Of a DNA stretch of 64,000 nucleotides, positions 17,863 through 27,432 are shown piece by piece. Both the position numbers and the translations under genes were made by a program. A model generated the notes under the pieces. That model did not search any database and was not told the DNA's origin. It was given only the letters and a program-made list of their open reading frames with translations. The stretch comes from Marinobacter sp. ELB17 (lineage in GTDB: Bacteria > Pseudomonadota > Gammaproteobacteria > Pseudomonadales > Oleiphilaceae): contig NZ_AAXY01000009.1 in NCBI RefSeq assembly GCF_000169375.1, positions 92,934 to 156,933 of the forward strand. Direction: 5' to 3'. Within the stretch, counting starts at the first letter, position 1; each line of letters begins with the position of its first letter.

Positions 17863-19485
17863 ATGTCGTGGTCAGCAAGGCACAGTCTATCAGAGTACCG
17901 TCTATCAGAGCCGAGTCTATCAAAGCCTGATCTGTCAGCGCCCGCAGGGCAAGGTGCGGGTCTGCCTCCGGCTTTGTACAGCGCCGGTTCGGTGCGCAAT
18001 CTGGACCGGTACTTGATTGACGAACAAGGAGTCGATGGCTTTGAGTTGATGCAGGCCGCTGCCCGCAGTGCTTTTCGGCAGCTCCTGCGCCGCTGGCCCC
18101 AGTGCCGCCGCGTGTTGGTGCTCTGCGGTGCGGGTAATAATGGCGGCGATGGTTATCTGTTGGCGACTTGCGCTCTGCGCCGCGGTTTGGGCGTAACCTG
18201 CCTGGTGCTGTCAGATCCCGCCAAACTGCAGGGTGATGCCCGTAAAGCCTGGCAGCGGGCGAGCGACCAGAAGATCAGTATGGTGACCGCAGCACAGTCG
18301 GCTGACACGGATTTGACGAGTTTTCTGGAACAGGCCGATGTTACGGTAGACGCTATGTTGGGCACTGGCCTGAATGGCGCGCCACGGGGTGAATTCGCGC
18401 GAGTTATTGTGCTTTGCAATCAATCAGCCGCGGGCGTTTTGGCGCTGGACGTACCCTCAGGGCTCAATGCCACCACCGGTGCAGCCGCGGGTGATGTCGT
18501 TGCTGCGGATGCTACGGTAACATTTATAGGTTTGAAAGCCGGCCTGTTCACCGGTCACGGTCCTGCTGTTTGCGGTGAGGTGGTTTTCGAAGATTTGGGT
18601 GTCGCCCAGCAGCTTGGTGGCTGTACCGAGCCGGTGTTAGCCACACGGGCGGACTGGTCCTCCGTTACTTTGGGTATTTCGAAGCGCGCTGCCAACGCTC
18701 ACAAAGGCAATTTTGGCCATGTGTTAGTGGTTGCGGGCGATCGCGGTTTTGGTGGTGCGGGGTTGCTGGTGGCCGAGGCCGCTGCGCGCAGCGGTGCAGG
18801 GCTCGTTTCCTTGGCGACCCGGCAAGAGCATGTGGCTGCAGCACTGAGCCGGTGCCCGGCGGTAATGAGCCACGGCGTTGTGCATGGCTCTGAGTTGGCG
18901 CCTCTGCTAGCGGCGGCAACCGTGGTGGTTTGTGGACCAGGCCTTGGCCAGTCGGCCTGGGGTCAACAGATGCTGCAGCAGGTGTTGGAATGTAACAAAC
19001 CGCAGGTGCTGGATGCCGACGCCTTGAATCTGATGGCGGGCGGCCTGATGGCGAAAAAAGCGTCGGTAGCCGCGGACAATCGTATTTTGACCCCTCACCC
19101 TGGGGAGGCTGCGCGCCTTTTGGGCTGCACCGTTGCGGAGGTGGAGATTGACCGGTTAAGCGCAGCGCGCAAGTTACAGTCGCGGTACGGAGGCACCATT
19201 CTACTTAAGGGTGCCGGCACCGTGATTGCGACCCTGCACGGTCGAATATTTGTGGTCAGCGGCAGTAATCCGGGGTTGGCTACCGGGGGGATGGGGGATG
19301 TACTGGCGGGTATTGCTGGTAGTTTATTGGCTCAGCTGACGGATTCGACCCAGGCAGTCGTGACGGCTGCAGCCCTGCACCTGGCGGCAGCTAACATGGC
19401 AACTCAGCAGTTTGGCTATATGGGCCTGCAGCCAACCGATGTTATTGATGCTTTGCCCCGGGTGTTAGCCTGCTCAGGGCATTGA
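17863..19485 (+). CDS. nnr: Bifunctional NAD(P)H-hydrate epimerase / ADP-dependent NAD(P)H-hydrate dehydratase
   Basis: Nnr repairs hydrated NADH and NADPH. It has 540 residues: an N-terminal epimerase domain (about 30-245; LCGAGNNGGDGYL motif) and a C-terminal ribokinase-like dehydratase domain (about 255-535; HKGNFGHVLVVAGDRGFGG, LTPHPGEAARLL and GGMGDVLAG). ATG 17863 is chosen over the upstream TTG at 17851 because GGAG lies 7 bases before it. The first 30 residues are unusual: residues 8-27 consist of four 5-residue repeats of the form xLSxP/Y, encoded by a 15-base tandem repeat, ahead of the conserved domain. tsaE follows 59 bases downstream. Confidence 0.94.
   Translation: MSWSARHSLSEYRLSEPSLSKPDLSAPAGQGAGLPPALYSAGSVRNLDRYLIDEQGVDGFELMQAAARSAFRQLLRRWPQCRRVLVLCGAGNNGGDGYLLATCALRRGLGVTCLVLSDPAKLQGDARKAWQRASDQKISMVTAAQSADTDLTSFLEQADVTVDAMLGTGLNGAPRGEFARVIVLCNQSAAGVLALDVPSGLNATTGAAAGDVVAADATVTFIGLKAGLFTGHGPAVCGEVVFEDLGVAQQLGGCTEPVLATRADWSSVTLGISKRAANAHKGNFGHVLVVAGDRGFGGAGLLVAEAAARSGAGLVSLATRQEHVAAALSRCPAVMSHGVVHGSELAPLLAAATVVVCGPGLGQSAWGQQMLQQVLECNKPQVLDADALNLMAGGLMAKKASVAADNRILTPHPGEAARLLGCTVAEVEIDRLSAARKLQSRYGGTILLKGAGTVIATLHGRIFVVSGSNPGLATGGMGDVLAGIAGSLLAQLTDSTQAVVTAAALHLAAANMATQQFGYMGLQPTDVIDALPRVLACSGH
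17884..17943 (+). repeat. 15-base tandem repeat, four units, in the nnr N-terminal coding region
   Basis: Four in-frame 15-base units encode SLSEY, RLSEP, SLSKP and DLSAP. Units differ at several positions, so the array is older or more diverged than the pure tonB repeat. It extends the protein ahead of the conserved epimerase domain. Confidence 0.7.
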
Positions 19486-19544
19486 ATTGAACAGTAATTG
19501 AACGGAGCGTTGTGTAAACGAGTTCGCGGTACACCGGAGGACCT

Positions 19545-20060
19545 ATGACAATTTTTGGCAATGAGCGCCGGCTGTTCCTGGCGGATGACAGTGAAACCGA
19601 ACGCTTGGGCCGGGAGCTGGCTCGCTTGGTCCAGCGTGCAGAAAACGCGCTGGCGATTTATCTGGGTGGTGATCTGGGTATGGGCAAAACCACACTCAGC
19701 CGAGGCTTGCTGCGCGGGTTAGGGCACGAGGGTGCGGTAAAAAGTCCGACTTACACCATTGTGGAGCCTTACGAGAATTTGCAGCCGCCGGTGTATCACT
19801 TTGACCTGTATCGTCTGAAAGACCCGGAAGAACTGGAATTTATGGGCATACGTGATTATTTCAATGATCATAATTTATGCCTGATGGAGTGGCCGGAAAG
19901 GGGCGAAGAGTTACTGCCCACTGCGGACCTGACAGTGCATCTGGAATCTCAGGGCAATGGTCGCTCGGCCATCTTGCGCGCTGGCTCTCAGGTAGGCGCC
20001 GATATGCTGAATGAGCTGGAAATAATTGGCCCGGAAGATGCGCACCATACCGATTCGTGA
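19545..20060 (+). CDS. tsaE: tRNA threonylcarbamoyladenosine biosynthesis ATPase
   Basis: TsaE (YjeE) is the ATPase that works with TsaB and TsaD to make t6A37 in ANN-decoding tRNAs. It has 171 residues. The Walker A motif is GGDLGMGKTT (41-50), and the family signatures SPTYTIVEPY, HFDLYRL and EWPERG follow. A GGAGG site lies 5 bases before the ATG. The stop overlaps the beginning of the amidase reading frame, and the amidase ATG is 15 bases downstream, so the genes are likely co-translated. Confidence 0.95.
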   Translation: MTIFGNERRLFLADDSETERLGRELARLVQRAENALAIYLGGDLGMGKTTLSRGLLRGLGHEGAVKSPTYTIVEPYENLQPPVYHFDLYRLKDPEELEFMGIRDYFNDHNLCLMEWPERGEELLPTADLTVHLESQGNGRSAILRAGSQVGADMLNELEIIGPEDAHHTDS

Positions 20061-20074
20061 CAAAGGGATGTTCA

Positions 20075-21445
20075 ATGGCTTATTTCTATAACAGGATCTG
20101 CAGTAAAACCGTGCTGGCTTTTCTGGCCCTCAACCTGCTACTTCTCATGCAGGTGGCGCAGGCAGGTACCCGTGTGGAAGGCCTGCGAATCTGGCCGGCG
20201 CCGGATCACACTCGCTTGGTCATCGATACGGCCGGCGAAGTAGATCACACTATTTTCGCGCTGGCGGGCCCAGACCGGCTGGTTATTGATTTGAAAGACA
20301 CCCGGTTGCAGGCGAGCCTGGACAAGCTGGACTTGTCTGGCAGCCCTATCCGCCGTATTCGCAGCGCGGTGCGCAATGGTAAAGATCTGAGGGTTGTGCT
20401 GGACCTGAAAAAAAGCGTGAAACCTCGCAGTTTTTTATTAACACCGAACCAGCAATACGGCCACCGTTTAGTGGTAGACCTTATTGACGAGGGCGGCACC
20501 CGCGTTGATAGGGCCAAGGCGGCAAAGCCGACCATTACCCACAACTCCGCGGGTAAACGAGACATTGTCATAGTGATTGACGCTGGCCACGGCGGTGAAG
20601 ATCCGGGCGCTATCGGGCCCCGCGGTACTCGTGAAAAAGACGTGGTGCTGAACATGGCCAAGACCCTGCACGACCTTATCAACAGCCGCCCGGGTTACAG
20701 CGCCAAGCTGACCCGTACCGGCGACTACTACATTGGCCTGCGTAATCGCACGCTTCTGGCCCGTAAATACAACGCCGATCTTTTCGTGTCAGTGCATGCG
20801 GATGCGTTCCGCACGCCACAGCCAAAAGGGGCATCGGTATTTGCTCTGTCGCAACGGGGAGCGACCAGTGAGACCGCTCGTTGGTTGGCGCAAAGCGAAA
20901 ACCGCTCTGACCTGATTGGCGGCTCAGGGGTCTCGCTGGAAGGCCGCGATGACACCCTTGCCGGGGTTCTTCTGGACTTGTCTATGACCGCCAGCATTAA
21001 CGCCAGCCTGGGCGTGGGTAGCGCAATACTGGGGCAGCTGGGGGGGGTGACCGAACTTCACAAGCCCGGCGTAGAGCAGGCATCTTTTGTGGTGCTCAAG
21101 TCGCCGGATATACCGTCTATATTGGTGGAAGCCGGCTTTATCTCAAACCCTCAGGAAGAGAAGAACTTGTCCACTGAGCTCTATCGTAAGCGCTTATCTG
21201 CTGCGATTATGACCGGTATTGACGGCTATTTCCGCAAAACACCGCCACCGGGTACGCTGCTGGCGTGGCAGAAGCAGAACGGCCAGATGCAGAACCGCGT
21301 GAGCCGCTACCGCATCCAGCGAGGTGACACTCTGTCTGATCTGGCGCGGGAAAATCAGCTGTCCGTGCGTGAGCTTATGCACCTTAACGGCATGCAGAGC
21401 GACCGTGTTATGGTAGGTCAAACCATTACCATTCCTGCCAGCTGA
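20075..21445 (+). CDS. amiB: N-acetylmuramoyl-L-alanine amidase with AMIN and LysM domains
   Basis: A periplasmic zinc amidase that cleaves peptidoglycan at division. It has 456 residues: a signal peptide (about 1-28, ending VAQAG), an AMIN domain (about 30-130), the Amidase_3 catalytic domain (about 165-390) with zinc/catalytic motifs DAGHGGEDPG, SVHADAF and VEAGFISNP, and a C-terminal LysM (RIQRGDTLSDLARENQLS...). ATG 20075 is chosen because it opens the signal peptide and has AAAGGGA upstream; a GTG at 20057 overlaps the tsaE stop. AmiB and AmiC are hard to tell apart, but the gene order tsaE-amidase-mutL and the LysM favour AmiB. Confidence 0.92.
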   Translation: MAYFYNRICSKTVLAFLALNLLLLMQVAQAGTRVEGLRIWPAPDHTRLVIDTAGEVDHTIFALAGPDRLVIDLKDTRLQASLDKLDLSGSPIRRIRSAVRNGKDLRVVLDLKKSVKPRSFLLTPNQQYGHRLVVDLIDEGGTRVDRAKAAKPTITHNSAGKRDIVIVIDAGHGGEDPGAIGPRGTREKDVVLNMAKTLHDLINSRPGYSAKLTRTGDYYIGLRNRTLLARKYNADLFVSVHADAFRTPQPKGASVFALSQRGATSETARWLAQSENRSDLIGGSGVSLEGRDDTLAGVLLDLSMTASINASLGVGSAILGQLGGVTELHKPGVEQASFVVLKSPDIPSILVEAGFISNPQEEKNLSTELYRKRLSAAIMTGIDGYFRKTPPPGTLLAWQKQNGQMQNRVSRYRIQRGDTLSDLARENQLSVRELMHLNGMQSDRVMVGQTITIPAS

Positions 21446-21489
21446 GCGATTAGCTAAACAATTCGTTGAAAAAGAGGTCCGCGCCAGCC

Positions 21490-23382
21490 ATGCCCCACAT
21501 ACATTTGCTGCCCCCCCGGCTCGCGAACCAGATTGCCGCCGGTGAGGTGGTGGAGCGGCCGGCGTCCGTGGTCAAAGAATTGATAGAAAACGCTTTGGAT
21601 GCGGGTGCCAGTCGGGTGGATGTGGACATAGAACAGGGCGGCGTCAAGCTGATCCGAGTGCGCGACGACGGCTGTGGTATCGCCGCTGAAGACCTGTCCC
21701 TGGCCCTGAGCCGCCACGCCACCAGCAAGATTACCAGTCTGGATGACCTTGAAGCAGTCACGTCGCTGGGTTTTCGTGGTGAGGCACTGGCCAGTATTAG
21801 TTCCGTATCCCGCCTGAGCCTGACCTCGCGCACCGAAAATCAGGAAGCCGCAAGCAAAGTCGAAGTGGAAGGTCGCGATATGGACGCGCACGTATCGCCG
21901 GCGGCGCACCCGGTGGGGTCCACGGTAGAGGTTCGCGATCTGTTTTTTAACACGCCGGCGAGGCGCAAGTTTTTGCGTACTGAAAAAACTGAATTTGGCC
22001 ACGTGGAAGAATGCGTCCGGCGCCAGGCTCTAAGTTGCTTCGATACCGGCTTCAATCTGCGCCATAACCAGCGTGCCGTGCAAAGCCTGCGACCGGCCTT
22101 GTCAGAGCTGGATAAAGAACGGCGGATTGCGTCGCTGTGTGGTCAGCAGTTTATCGACAATGCAGTGGTCATTAGCGCCGAAGCCACCGGTTTGAAACTT
22201 TGGGGCTGGGTTGCTCTGCCCACCTTTTCCCGCAGCCAGACTGACCTTCAGTACTTTTTCGTCAACGGTCGTGTTATTCGTGACCGTCTGGTGGCGCATG
22301 CTGTACGCCAGGCCTACCGTGATGTGCTTTATAACAATCGCCACGCCGCTTTTGTGCTGTATCTGGAAGTAGACCCGGGATCGGTGGATGTCAATGTGCA
22401 CCCCACCAAACACGAGGTGCGCTTCCGCGATGGCCGTCTGGTCCACGATTTTCTGTTTCGTACTCTGCACAAGGCGCTTGCAGACGTGCGCCCGGACGAC
22501 CATTTGCGTGGTGCGGTAGCGCAGTCTCTGGGCCGCGAAAACGCGTTTGCAGCCGTCACGGGTTCTGCTGAAGGGCTCCCGTCGCCAGGTTCGGCCGCGA
22601 GTGAATCGGCTTTGGGCTACCCGGGCGGCATCGAGCGGACGCCTGGCCAAGTTACACATTCAGATCCGCAACATCAGTGGCAGGCCAGTGACCAGCTCGG
22701 TTTTTATCAGGCCCTGAATGCCGGGGGCGGTGTGTCTGCGGGCCGCCAGGCAAGCGTTGCCGCTCACCCTCCGCAAATGCTCGAAGACAGCGAACAAGAG
22801 CCGCCCTTGGGCTATGCCATTGCCCAATTGCACGGTATTTATATTCTGGCACAGAGCCGCACCGGATTAATTATGGTGGATATGCACGCGGCGCACGAGC
22901 GTATTACATATGAGCGCATGAAACAGGCGTTGGCTCAGCAGGATCTGAAAAGCCAGCCTTTGTTGGTGCCGCTATCGCTGGCAGTCAGTCAAAAAGAGGC
23001 CGGACTGGTTGAAACCCACGGCGATGAACTGCAGCAGTTGGGCCTGGTGATAGAGCGCATTGGGCCAGAGACGCTGGCGGTGCGACAAATTCCGGCGTTG
23101 TTGCGCGGTGCCGATGGTGAACAGCTGGTGCGTGATGTGCTGTCTGATTTGATTGAACATGGCCAGAGTGACAGGGTTCAGGCGGTCACTCAGGAATTAT
23201 TGGGCACCATGGCGTGCCACGGCTCGGTGCGGGCCAACCGCCAGTTAACCATTCCGGAAATGAACTCGCTGCTGAGAGACATGGAGGCCACCGAACGTAG
23301 CGGTCAATGCAACCACGGTCGCCCAACCTGGACAGTGATGACGCTGGCCGAGTTGGACAAACTGTTTCTACGGGGGCGTTGA
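21490..23382 (+). CDS. mutL: DNA mismatch repair protein MutL
   Basis: MutL links mismatch recognition by MutS to downstream strand removal. It has 630 residues from ATG 21490. An in-frame TTG at 21466 exists, but the ATG gives the family start [20 protein letters not shown] and has AGAGG upstream. The N-terminal GHKL ATPase motifs are [15 protein letters not shown] and [10 protein letters not shown]. The C-terminal dimerisation domain (about 440-630) includes [12 protein letters not shown] and CNHGRPT. A variable linker of about 100 residues sits between. The gene overlaps miaA at TGATG. Confidence 0.96.
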   Translation: MPHIHLLPPRLANQIAAGEVVERPASVVKELIENALDAGASRVDVDIEQGGVKLIRVRDDGCGIAAEDLSLALSRHATSKITSLDDLEAVTSLGFRGEALASISSVSRLSLTSRTENQEAASKVEVEGRDMDAHVSPAAHPVGSTVEVRDLFFNTPARRKFLRTEKTEFGHVEECVRRQALSCFDTGFNLRHNQRAVQSLRPALSELDKERRIASLCGQQFIDNAVVISAEATGLKLWGWVALPTFSRSQTDLQYFFVNGRVIRDRLVAHAVRQAYRDVLYNNRHAAFVLYLEVDPGSVDVNVHPTKHEVRFRDGRLVHDFLFRTLHKALADVRPDDHLRGAVAQSLGRENAFAAVTGSAEGLPSPGSAASESALGYPGGIERTPGQVTHSDPQHQWQASDQLGFYQALNAGGGVSAGRQASVAAHPPQMLEDSEQEPPLGYAIAQLHGIYILAQSRTGLIMVDMHAAHERITYERMKQALAQQDLKSQPLLVPLSLAVSQKEAGLVETHGDELQQLGLVIERIGPETLAVRQIPALLRGADGEQLVRDVLSDLIEHGQSDRVQAVTQELLGTMACHGSVRANRQLTIPEMNSLLRDMEATERSGQCNHGRPTWTVMTLAELDKLFLRGR

Positions 23383-24440
23383 TGAACGCTGTCGGTTTTG
23401 CCGATCAACCCGCGGCGACAGCATTGCCGCCTGCTATTTTTATTATGGGCCCTACCGCCTCCGGTAAAACTGACCTGGCTCTTCAGCTTTGCCAGCACTT
23501 ACCCTGCGATATCATCAGCGTGGATTCGGCGATGATTTATCGCGGTATGGATATCGGTACGGCCAAGCCCAGTGCAGCCGAGCTGGCGCAGGCGCCCCAC
23601 CGCCTTATTGATATCTGTGACCCTGCTGACACCTATTCTGCGGCTAACTTCCGCAGCGATGCGCTGGCCGAGATGGCTAAAATCACGGCAGCGGGTCGCA
23701 TTCCGCTGTTAGTGGGTGGCACCATGATGTATTTCAAAGCGTTGCTTCACGGTATGTCAGATTTGCCGTCGGCAAATCCGCGAGTGCGCAAGCAGTTGGT
23801 GCAGGAGGCTCAATTGCAGGGTTGGGACGCGCTGCACCAGGAGTTAGCGGCGGCGGATCCGGTTGCGGCTCGCCTTATTCATCCTAATAACCGGCAGCGG
23901 CTGATCCGCGCGTTGGAAGTGCTGCGCTTGACCGGGCAGCCGATTTCGTCATTTTGGCAAGCACCGCCTGCAGTGATCGCCAACACGCCGGATACCAAGC
24001 CTGCTGATAACGAGAATTACACTTATTTCACCGGTTGGCAGGCAGACGCAGGCTCTAGCCTTCCGTATACTATCAGTCAGTTGGTTGTTGCGCCGCTGCA
24101 GCGCCAGATACTGCATGATCGTATTTACCAGCGTTTTCTGGCTATGCTGGATGCAGGTCTCCTGAGTGAAGTCGAAGGCTTGATGGCTCGCGGTGATCTT
24201 GAGCCATCTATGCCATCTATGCGCTGTGTCGGTTATCGCCAGGCATGGGAGTACTTGTCTGGCCAGTGCGACCACACAGCCTTTGTGGACAAAGGCGTTG
24301 CCGCCACCCGTCAATTGGCCAAGCGACAGCTAACCTGGCTGCGAAAATGGCCAGATGCGCTTTGGCTGGACAGTGATAACAAAGATATCGTTGCGGACGC
24401 ATTGAAAAAAGCCGGTCTTAACACCACATTGAATACTTGA
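23382..24440 (+). CDS. miaA: tRNA dimethylallyltransferase
   Basis: MiaA adds a dimethylallyl group to A37 of UNN-decoding tRNAs; MiaB, also in this window, then methylthiolates it. It has 352 residues. The P-loop is [10 protein letters not shown] (23-32), and the family motifs [25 protein letters not shown] and [12 protein letters not shown] are present. The frame is open further upstream within mutL, but the ATG at 23382 overlaps the mutL stop (TGATG), the typical arrangement. hfq follows after 36 bases. There is a modest insertion around residues 205-230 compared with the core fold. Confidence 0.95.
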   Translation: MNAVGFADQPAATALPPAIFIMGPTASGKTDLALQLCQHLPCDIISVDSAMIYRGMDIGTAKPSAAELAQAPHRLIDICDPADTYSAANFRSDALAEMAKITAAGRIPLLVGGTMMYFKALLHGMSDLPSANPRVRKQLVQEAQLQGWDALHQELAAADPVAARLIHPNNRQRLIRALEVLRLTGQPISSFWQAPPAVIANTPDTKPADNENYTYFTGWQADAGSSLPYTISQLVVAPLQRQILHDRIYQRFLAMLDAGLLSEVEGLMARGDLEPSMPSMRCVGYRQAWEYLSGQCDHTAFVDKGVAATRQLAKRQLTWLRKWPDALWLDSDNKDIVADALKKAGLNTTLNT

Positions 24441-24476
24441 ATTGACGATCTGACTTACTCAAACAGGAGAATACAC

Positions 24477-24734
24477 ATGTCAAAAGGGCATTCTTTACAA
24501 GACCCTTACCTGAATGCGCTGCGAAAAGAGCGCATTCCCGTTTCTATTTTTTTGGTCAATGGCATCAAATTGCAGGGCCAGATCGAATCTTTCGACCAAT
24601 TCGTTATTTTGCTGAAAAACACCGTCAGTCAGATGGTCTATAAGCACGCTATATCTACCGTTGTGCCGGCAAGAAATGTTCGCATTCCGCCGCAGAACCC
24701 GGCAGACGAGGATGAGGGCGAGTCTGAAGACTGA
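24477..24734 (+). CDS. hfq: RNA chaperone Hfq
   Basis: Hfq is a hexameric Sm-like protein that binds small RNAs and mRNAs. It has 85 residues. The Sm1 region ([20 protein letters not shown]) and Sm2 segment ([10 protein letters not shown]) are intact, and the start [20 protein letters not shown] is classic. The tail after the Sm fold is short and acidic (about 18 residues, ending DEDEGESED). AGGAG lies 7 bases before the ATG. A very strong hairpin follows between hfq and hflX. Confidence 0.97.
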   Translation: MSKGHSLQDPYLNALRKERIPVSIFLVNGIKLQGQIESFDQFVILLKNTVSQMVYKHAISTVVPARNVRIPPQNPADEDEGESED

Positions 24735-24766
24735 TTCTTCCGCCCTACTGTGCTGGTTCCGGTGGT

Positions 24767-24820
24767 ACACCCGCGCCAGTGTGGAATCCCAGGGCTCCAC
24801 ACTGGCGCGGGTGTTTGTTT
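24767..24820 (+). terminator. Rho-independent terminator or attenuator between hfq and hflX
   Basis: A perfect 19-bp inverted repeat, ACACCCGCGCCAGTGTGGA (24767-24785) and its complement (24796-24814), has a 10-base loop and is followed by TTGTTT. It can end hfq transcription; some read-through into hflX is possible because no clear separate hflX promoter is seen. Confidence 0.8.
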
Positions 24821-24865
24821 ATTTGAATTTGATTTTTTGATTGAGTAACCCGGAGAAACTGCCCA

Positions 24866-26164
24866 TTGTTTGAGCGTCCTGACGTTGGTGAGCGCGCGGT
24901 TCTGGTCAATATTGATTTTACCGCGCACGATGGCAATGAAGACCCTGGCGAGTTTCGCGAGCTGGTCATTTCTGCCGGTGTAGAGCCTGTGGATACAGTC
25001 ACCGGGTCGCGTAAGCAGCCGAGCCCGCGCTTTTTTGTGGGTGATGGCAAGCTTGAGGAAATTCGCGCTGCAGTAGCCGCCGCAGAGGCCGACGTGGTGC
25101 TGTTCAATCATTCCCTAAGCCCCAGCCAGGAGCGGAACATTGAGCGCGAACTGCAGTGCCGGGTGTTGGACCGCACTGGGGTTATTCTGGATATTTTTGC
25201 ACAGCGTGCCCGCACTCACGAAGGTAAGTTGCAGGTAGAGCTTGCACAGCTCCAACATATGTCAACGCGTCTGGTGCGGGGCTGGACTCACCTGGAACGT
25301 CAAAAAGGCGGTATTGGCCTGCGTGGCCCCGGCGAGACCCAGCTTGAAACAGATCGCCGGTTGCTGCGCGAGCGCATCAAGTCGATCAACAAGCGCCTTG
25401 AAAAAGTGCGCAGACAGCGCGACCAAGGGCGTCGGGCGCGGGTGCGGGCAGATTTGCCCACGGTGTCGCTGGTTGGCTATACCAATGCTGGAAAGTCTAC
25501 ACTATTCAACCGAATCACCAGTTCCGACGTATACACTGCTGACCAGTTGTTCGCGACGCTCGACCCAACTATGCGGCGCCTGGAACTTCCGGATATCGGT
25601 GCGGTCATTTTGGCGGATACTGTGGGCTTCATCCGTCACTTGCCACACAAACTGGTAGAATCGTTTCGCGCCACACTGGAAGAAACGAACGAAGCCGCGC
25701 TGCTGTTGCACGTGATTGATTGTCACGACGAACGTCGCGATGACAATATAGCTCAGGTAGAAAATGTGCTGGCGGAAATCGGAGCTGACGAAGTGCCGGT
25801 CCTGCAAGTGTTTAACAAGACGGATCTGCTAGACGATTTTGTTCCGCGAGTGGATCGCAATCAAGAAGGCGTGCCGGTGAGGGCCTGGGTATCGGCCGTG
25901 ACCGGGGACGGTTTACAGGGGCTTTTTGATGCCGTTGTAGAGCGCCTGGCACAAGACGTTGTGCATCATTTTGTTGTGCTGGGACCGGCCGATGGCAAGT
26001 TCCGTGCGCTGCTTCATGAAGCGGGTTCGGTATTGAGCGAGTCCAGCCGGGAAACCGGTGAAACCATACTGGAAGTGCGATTGCAAAACCGCGACTGGCA
26101 TCAGCTACTGAGCCGGGCGGGAGTGCGGGAGGATGAACTGGTGTTCCGGGCAGGCAGCGAGTGA
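24866..26164 (+). CDS. hflX: Ribosome-associated GTPase HflX
   Basis: HflX splits stalled or hibernating 70S ribosomes, notably in heat stress. It has 432 residues: an N-terminal HflX domain, a helical linker with GLRGPGETQLETDRRLL (151-167), then the G domain with G1 GYTNAGKST (204-212), G3 ADTVGFIRHLP and G4 NKTD, and a C-terminal beta-rich domain. The start is TTG at 24866, supported by CGGAGA about 10 bases upstream and by the family-typical FERPDVGERAVLV opening; no in-frame ATG upstream fits. Confidence 0.93.
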   Translation: MFERPDVGERAVLVNIDFTAHDGNEDPGEFRELVISAGVEPVDTVTGSRKQPSPRFFVGDGKLEEIRAAVAAAEADVVLFNHSLSPSQERNIERELQCRVLDRTGVILDIFAQRARTHEGKLQVELAQLQHMSTRLVRGWTHLERQKGGIGLRGPGETQLETDRRLLRERIKSINKRLEKVRRQRDQGRRARVRADLPTVSLVGYTNAGKSTLFNRITSSDVYTADQLFATLDPTMRRLELPDIGAVILADTVGFIRHLPHKLVESFRATLEETNEAALLLHVIDCHDERRDDNIAQVENVLAEIGADEVPVLQVFNKTDLLDDFVPRVDRNQEGVPVRAWVSAVTGDGLQGLFDAVVERLAQDVVHHFVVLGPADGKFRALLHEAGSVLSESSRETGETILEVRLQNRDWHQLLSRAGVREDELVFRAGSE

Positions 26165-26242
26165 CAACCATCGCCTATTGCCCGTAAGCCAATAAATCCC
26201 TAGTATTTGCAGCCATTCGACATGTTAGGAACGGAGAGTATT

Positions 26243-27430
26243 ATGGCCTGGAATGAACCGGGTGGAAACCGCAACGATAACGACCCTTGGGGCAACGGTG
26301 GTCGTGGCGGCAAAGATCAGGGACCACCAGATCTCGACGAAGCGCTGAAAAGGGGTCTTGATAAGCTTAGCAGCCTTCTGGGCGGTAAAGGCAAAGGCAG
26401 CAACTCCGGCGGCGGTGGCAACATGGGCATCGGCGGCAAGTCCGGTGGCGTTGGTGCCGTTCTGGCACTGGCGGGCATACTTGTGGTCGGCTACGTTGTT
26501 TTTCAGTCGTTCTACACGGTTGACGAGCAGGAACGTGCTGTAGTTCTGCGTTTCGGTGAGTATGATCGTACCGAAACCCCGGGCTTGCAATTTAAAGTGC
26601 CGCTCATTGACGACGTCACAAAAGTGGGCGTAACCAACGTGCGCACCGCGCAGACGAGCGGCCAGATGTTGACTCAAGATGAAAACCTGGTAACCGTTGA
26701 ATTGCAGGTTCAGTATCGGGTAGGCGATGCCAAATCTTACGTTCTGAACGTGCGTGACTCCAACCAGGCTTTGGCGTTTGCCACCGACAGTGCGCTGCGC
26801 CACGAAGTAGGCAGCGCCACGCTGGATGAGGTTCTGACCGAAGGTCGTGCTCAGCTCGGCGTGATGGTTGAACAGCGCCTGCAGAAATTTCTGGTCGATT
26901 ACGGAACGGGCCTGGAAATTGTACGAGTCAACTTGGAAAGCACTCAGCCGCCACCCGCGGTGCAGGACGCGTTCCGCGAAGTACAGCGCGCCCGTGAAGA
27001 CGAGCAGCGGGTGAAAGAAGAAGCGGAAACCTACCGTAACAAGGTGGTTCCTGAAGCCCGCGGTGAAGCCCAGCGCATGATTGAAGAAGCCAATGCTTAT
27101 AAAGCGCAGGTAACCGAACGTGCCAACGGTGAAACGGCTCGCTTCTTGGAGCTGCTTGCGGTCTACCAGCTGGCGCCGGTCGTTACCCGCGAGCGGATGT
27201 ATCTGCAGACCATGGAGACCGTGTTTTCAAACAGCAGCAAAGTGTTGGTTGATACCGAAAGCAGCGGTAATATGATGTTGTTGCCTCTGGATCGGTTGAC
27301 CCAAGGCGCGGCGGCATCACTCAGAGGTAATAGCGACAGCGCTTCTCGGGCAGATATTCAGGATGTCACCAATCAGGTGATCCAGGAAATGAACACTCGT
27401 CAAGACACCAACGCCCGAAGGAGCAGATAA
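26243..27430 (+). CDS. hflK: FtsH protease modulator HflK
   Basis: HflK is an inner-membrane SPFH (band 7) protein that with HflC forms a cage around FtsH. It has 395 residues: a cytoplasmic Gly/Asn-rich N-terminus, one membrane segment (about 70-90), the periplasmic SPFH domain (about 90-260) and an Ala/Glu-rich coiled coil. ATG 26243 is selected over an in-frame start at 26207 because GGAG lies about 10 bases upstream and it yields the standard MAWNEPGGNRND start. hflC starts 2 bases after its stop. Confidence 0.95.
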   Translation: MAWNEPGGNRNDNDPWGNGGRGGKDQGPPDLDEALKRGLDKLSSLLGGKGKGSNSGGGGNMGIGGKSGGVGAVLALAGILVVGYVVFQSFYTVDEQERAVVLRFGEYDRTETPGLQFKVPLIDDVTKVGVTNVRTAQTSGQMLTQDENLVTVELQVQYRVGDAKSYVLNVRDSNQALAFATDSALRHEVGSATLDEVLTEGRAQLGVMVEQRLQKFLVDYGTGLEIVRVNLESTQPPPAVQDAFREVQRAREDEQRVKEEAETYRNKVVPEARGEAQRMIEEANAYKAQVTERANGETARFLELLAVYQLAPVVTRERMYLQTMETVFSNSSKVLVDTESSGNMMLLPLDRLTQGAAASLRGNSDSASRADIQDVTNQVIQEMNTRQDTNARRSR

Positions 27431-27432
27431 TC

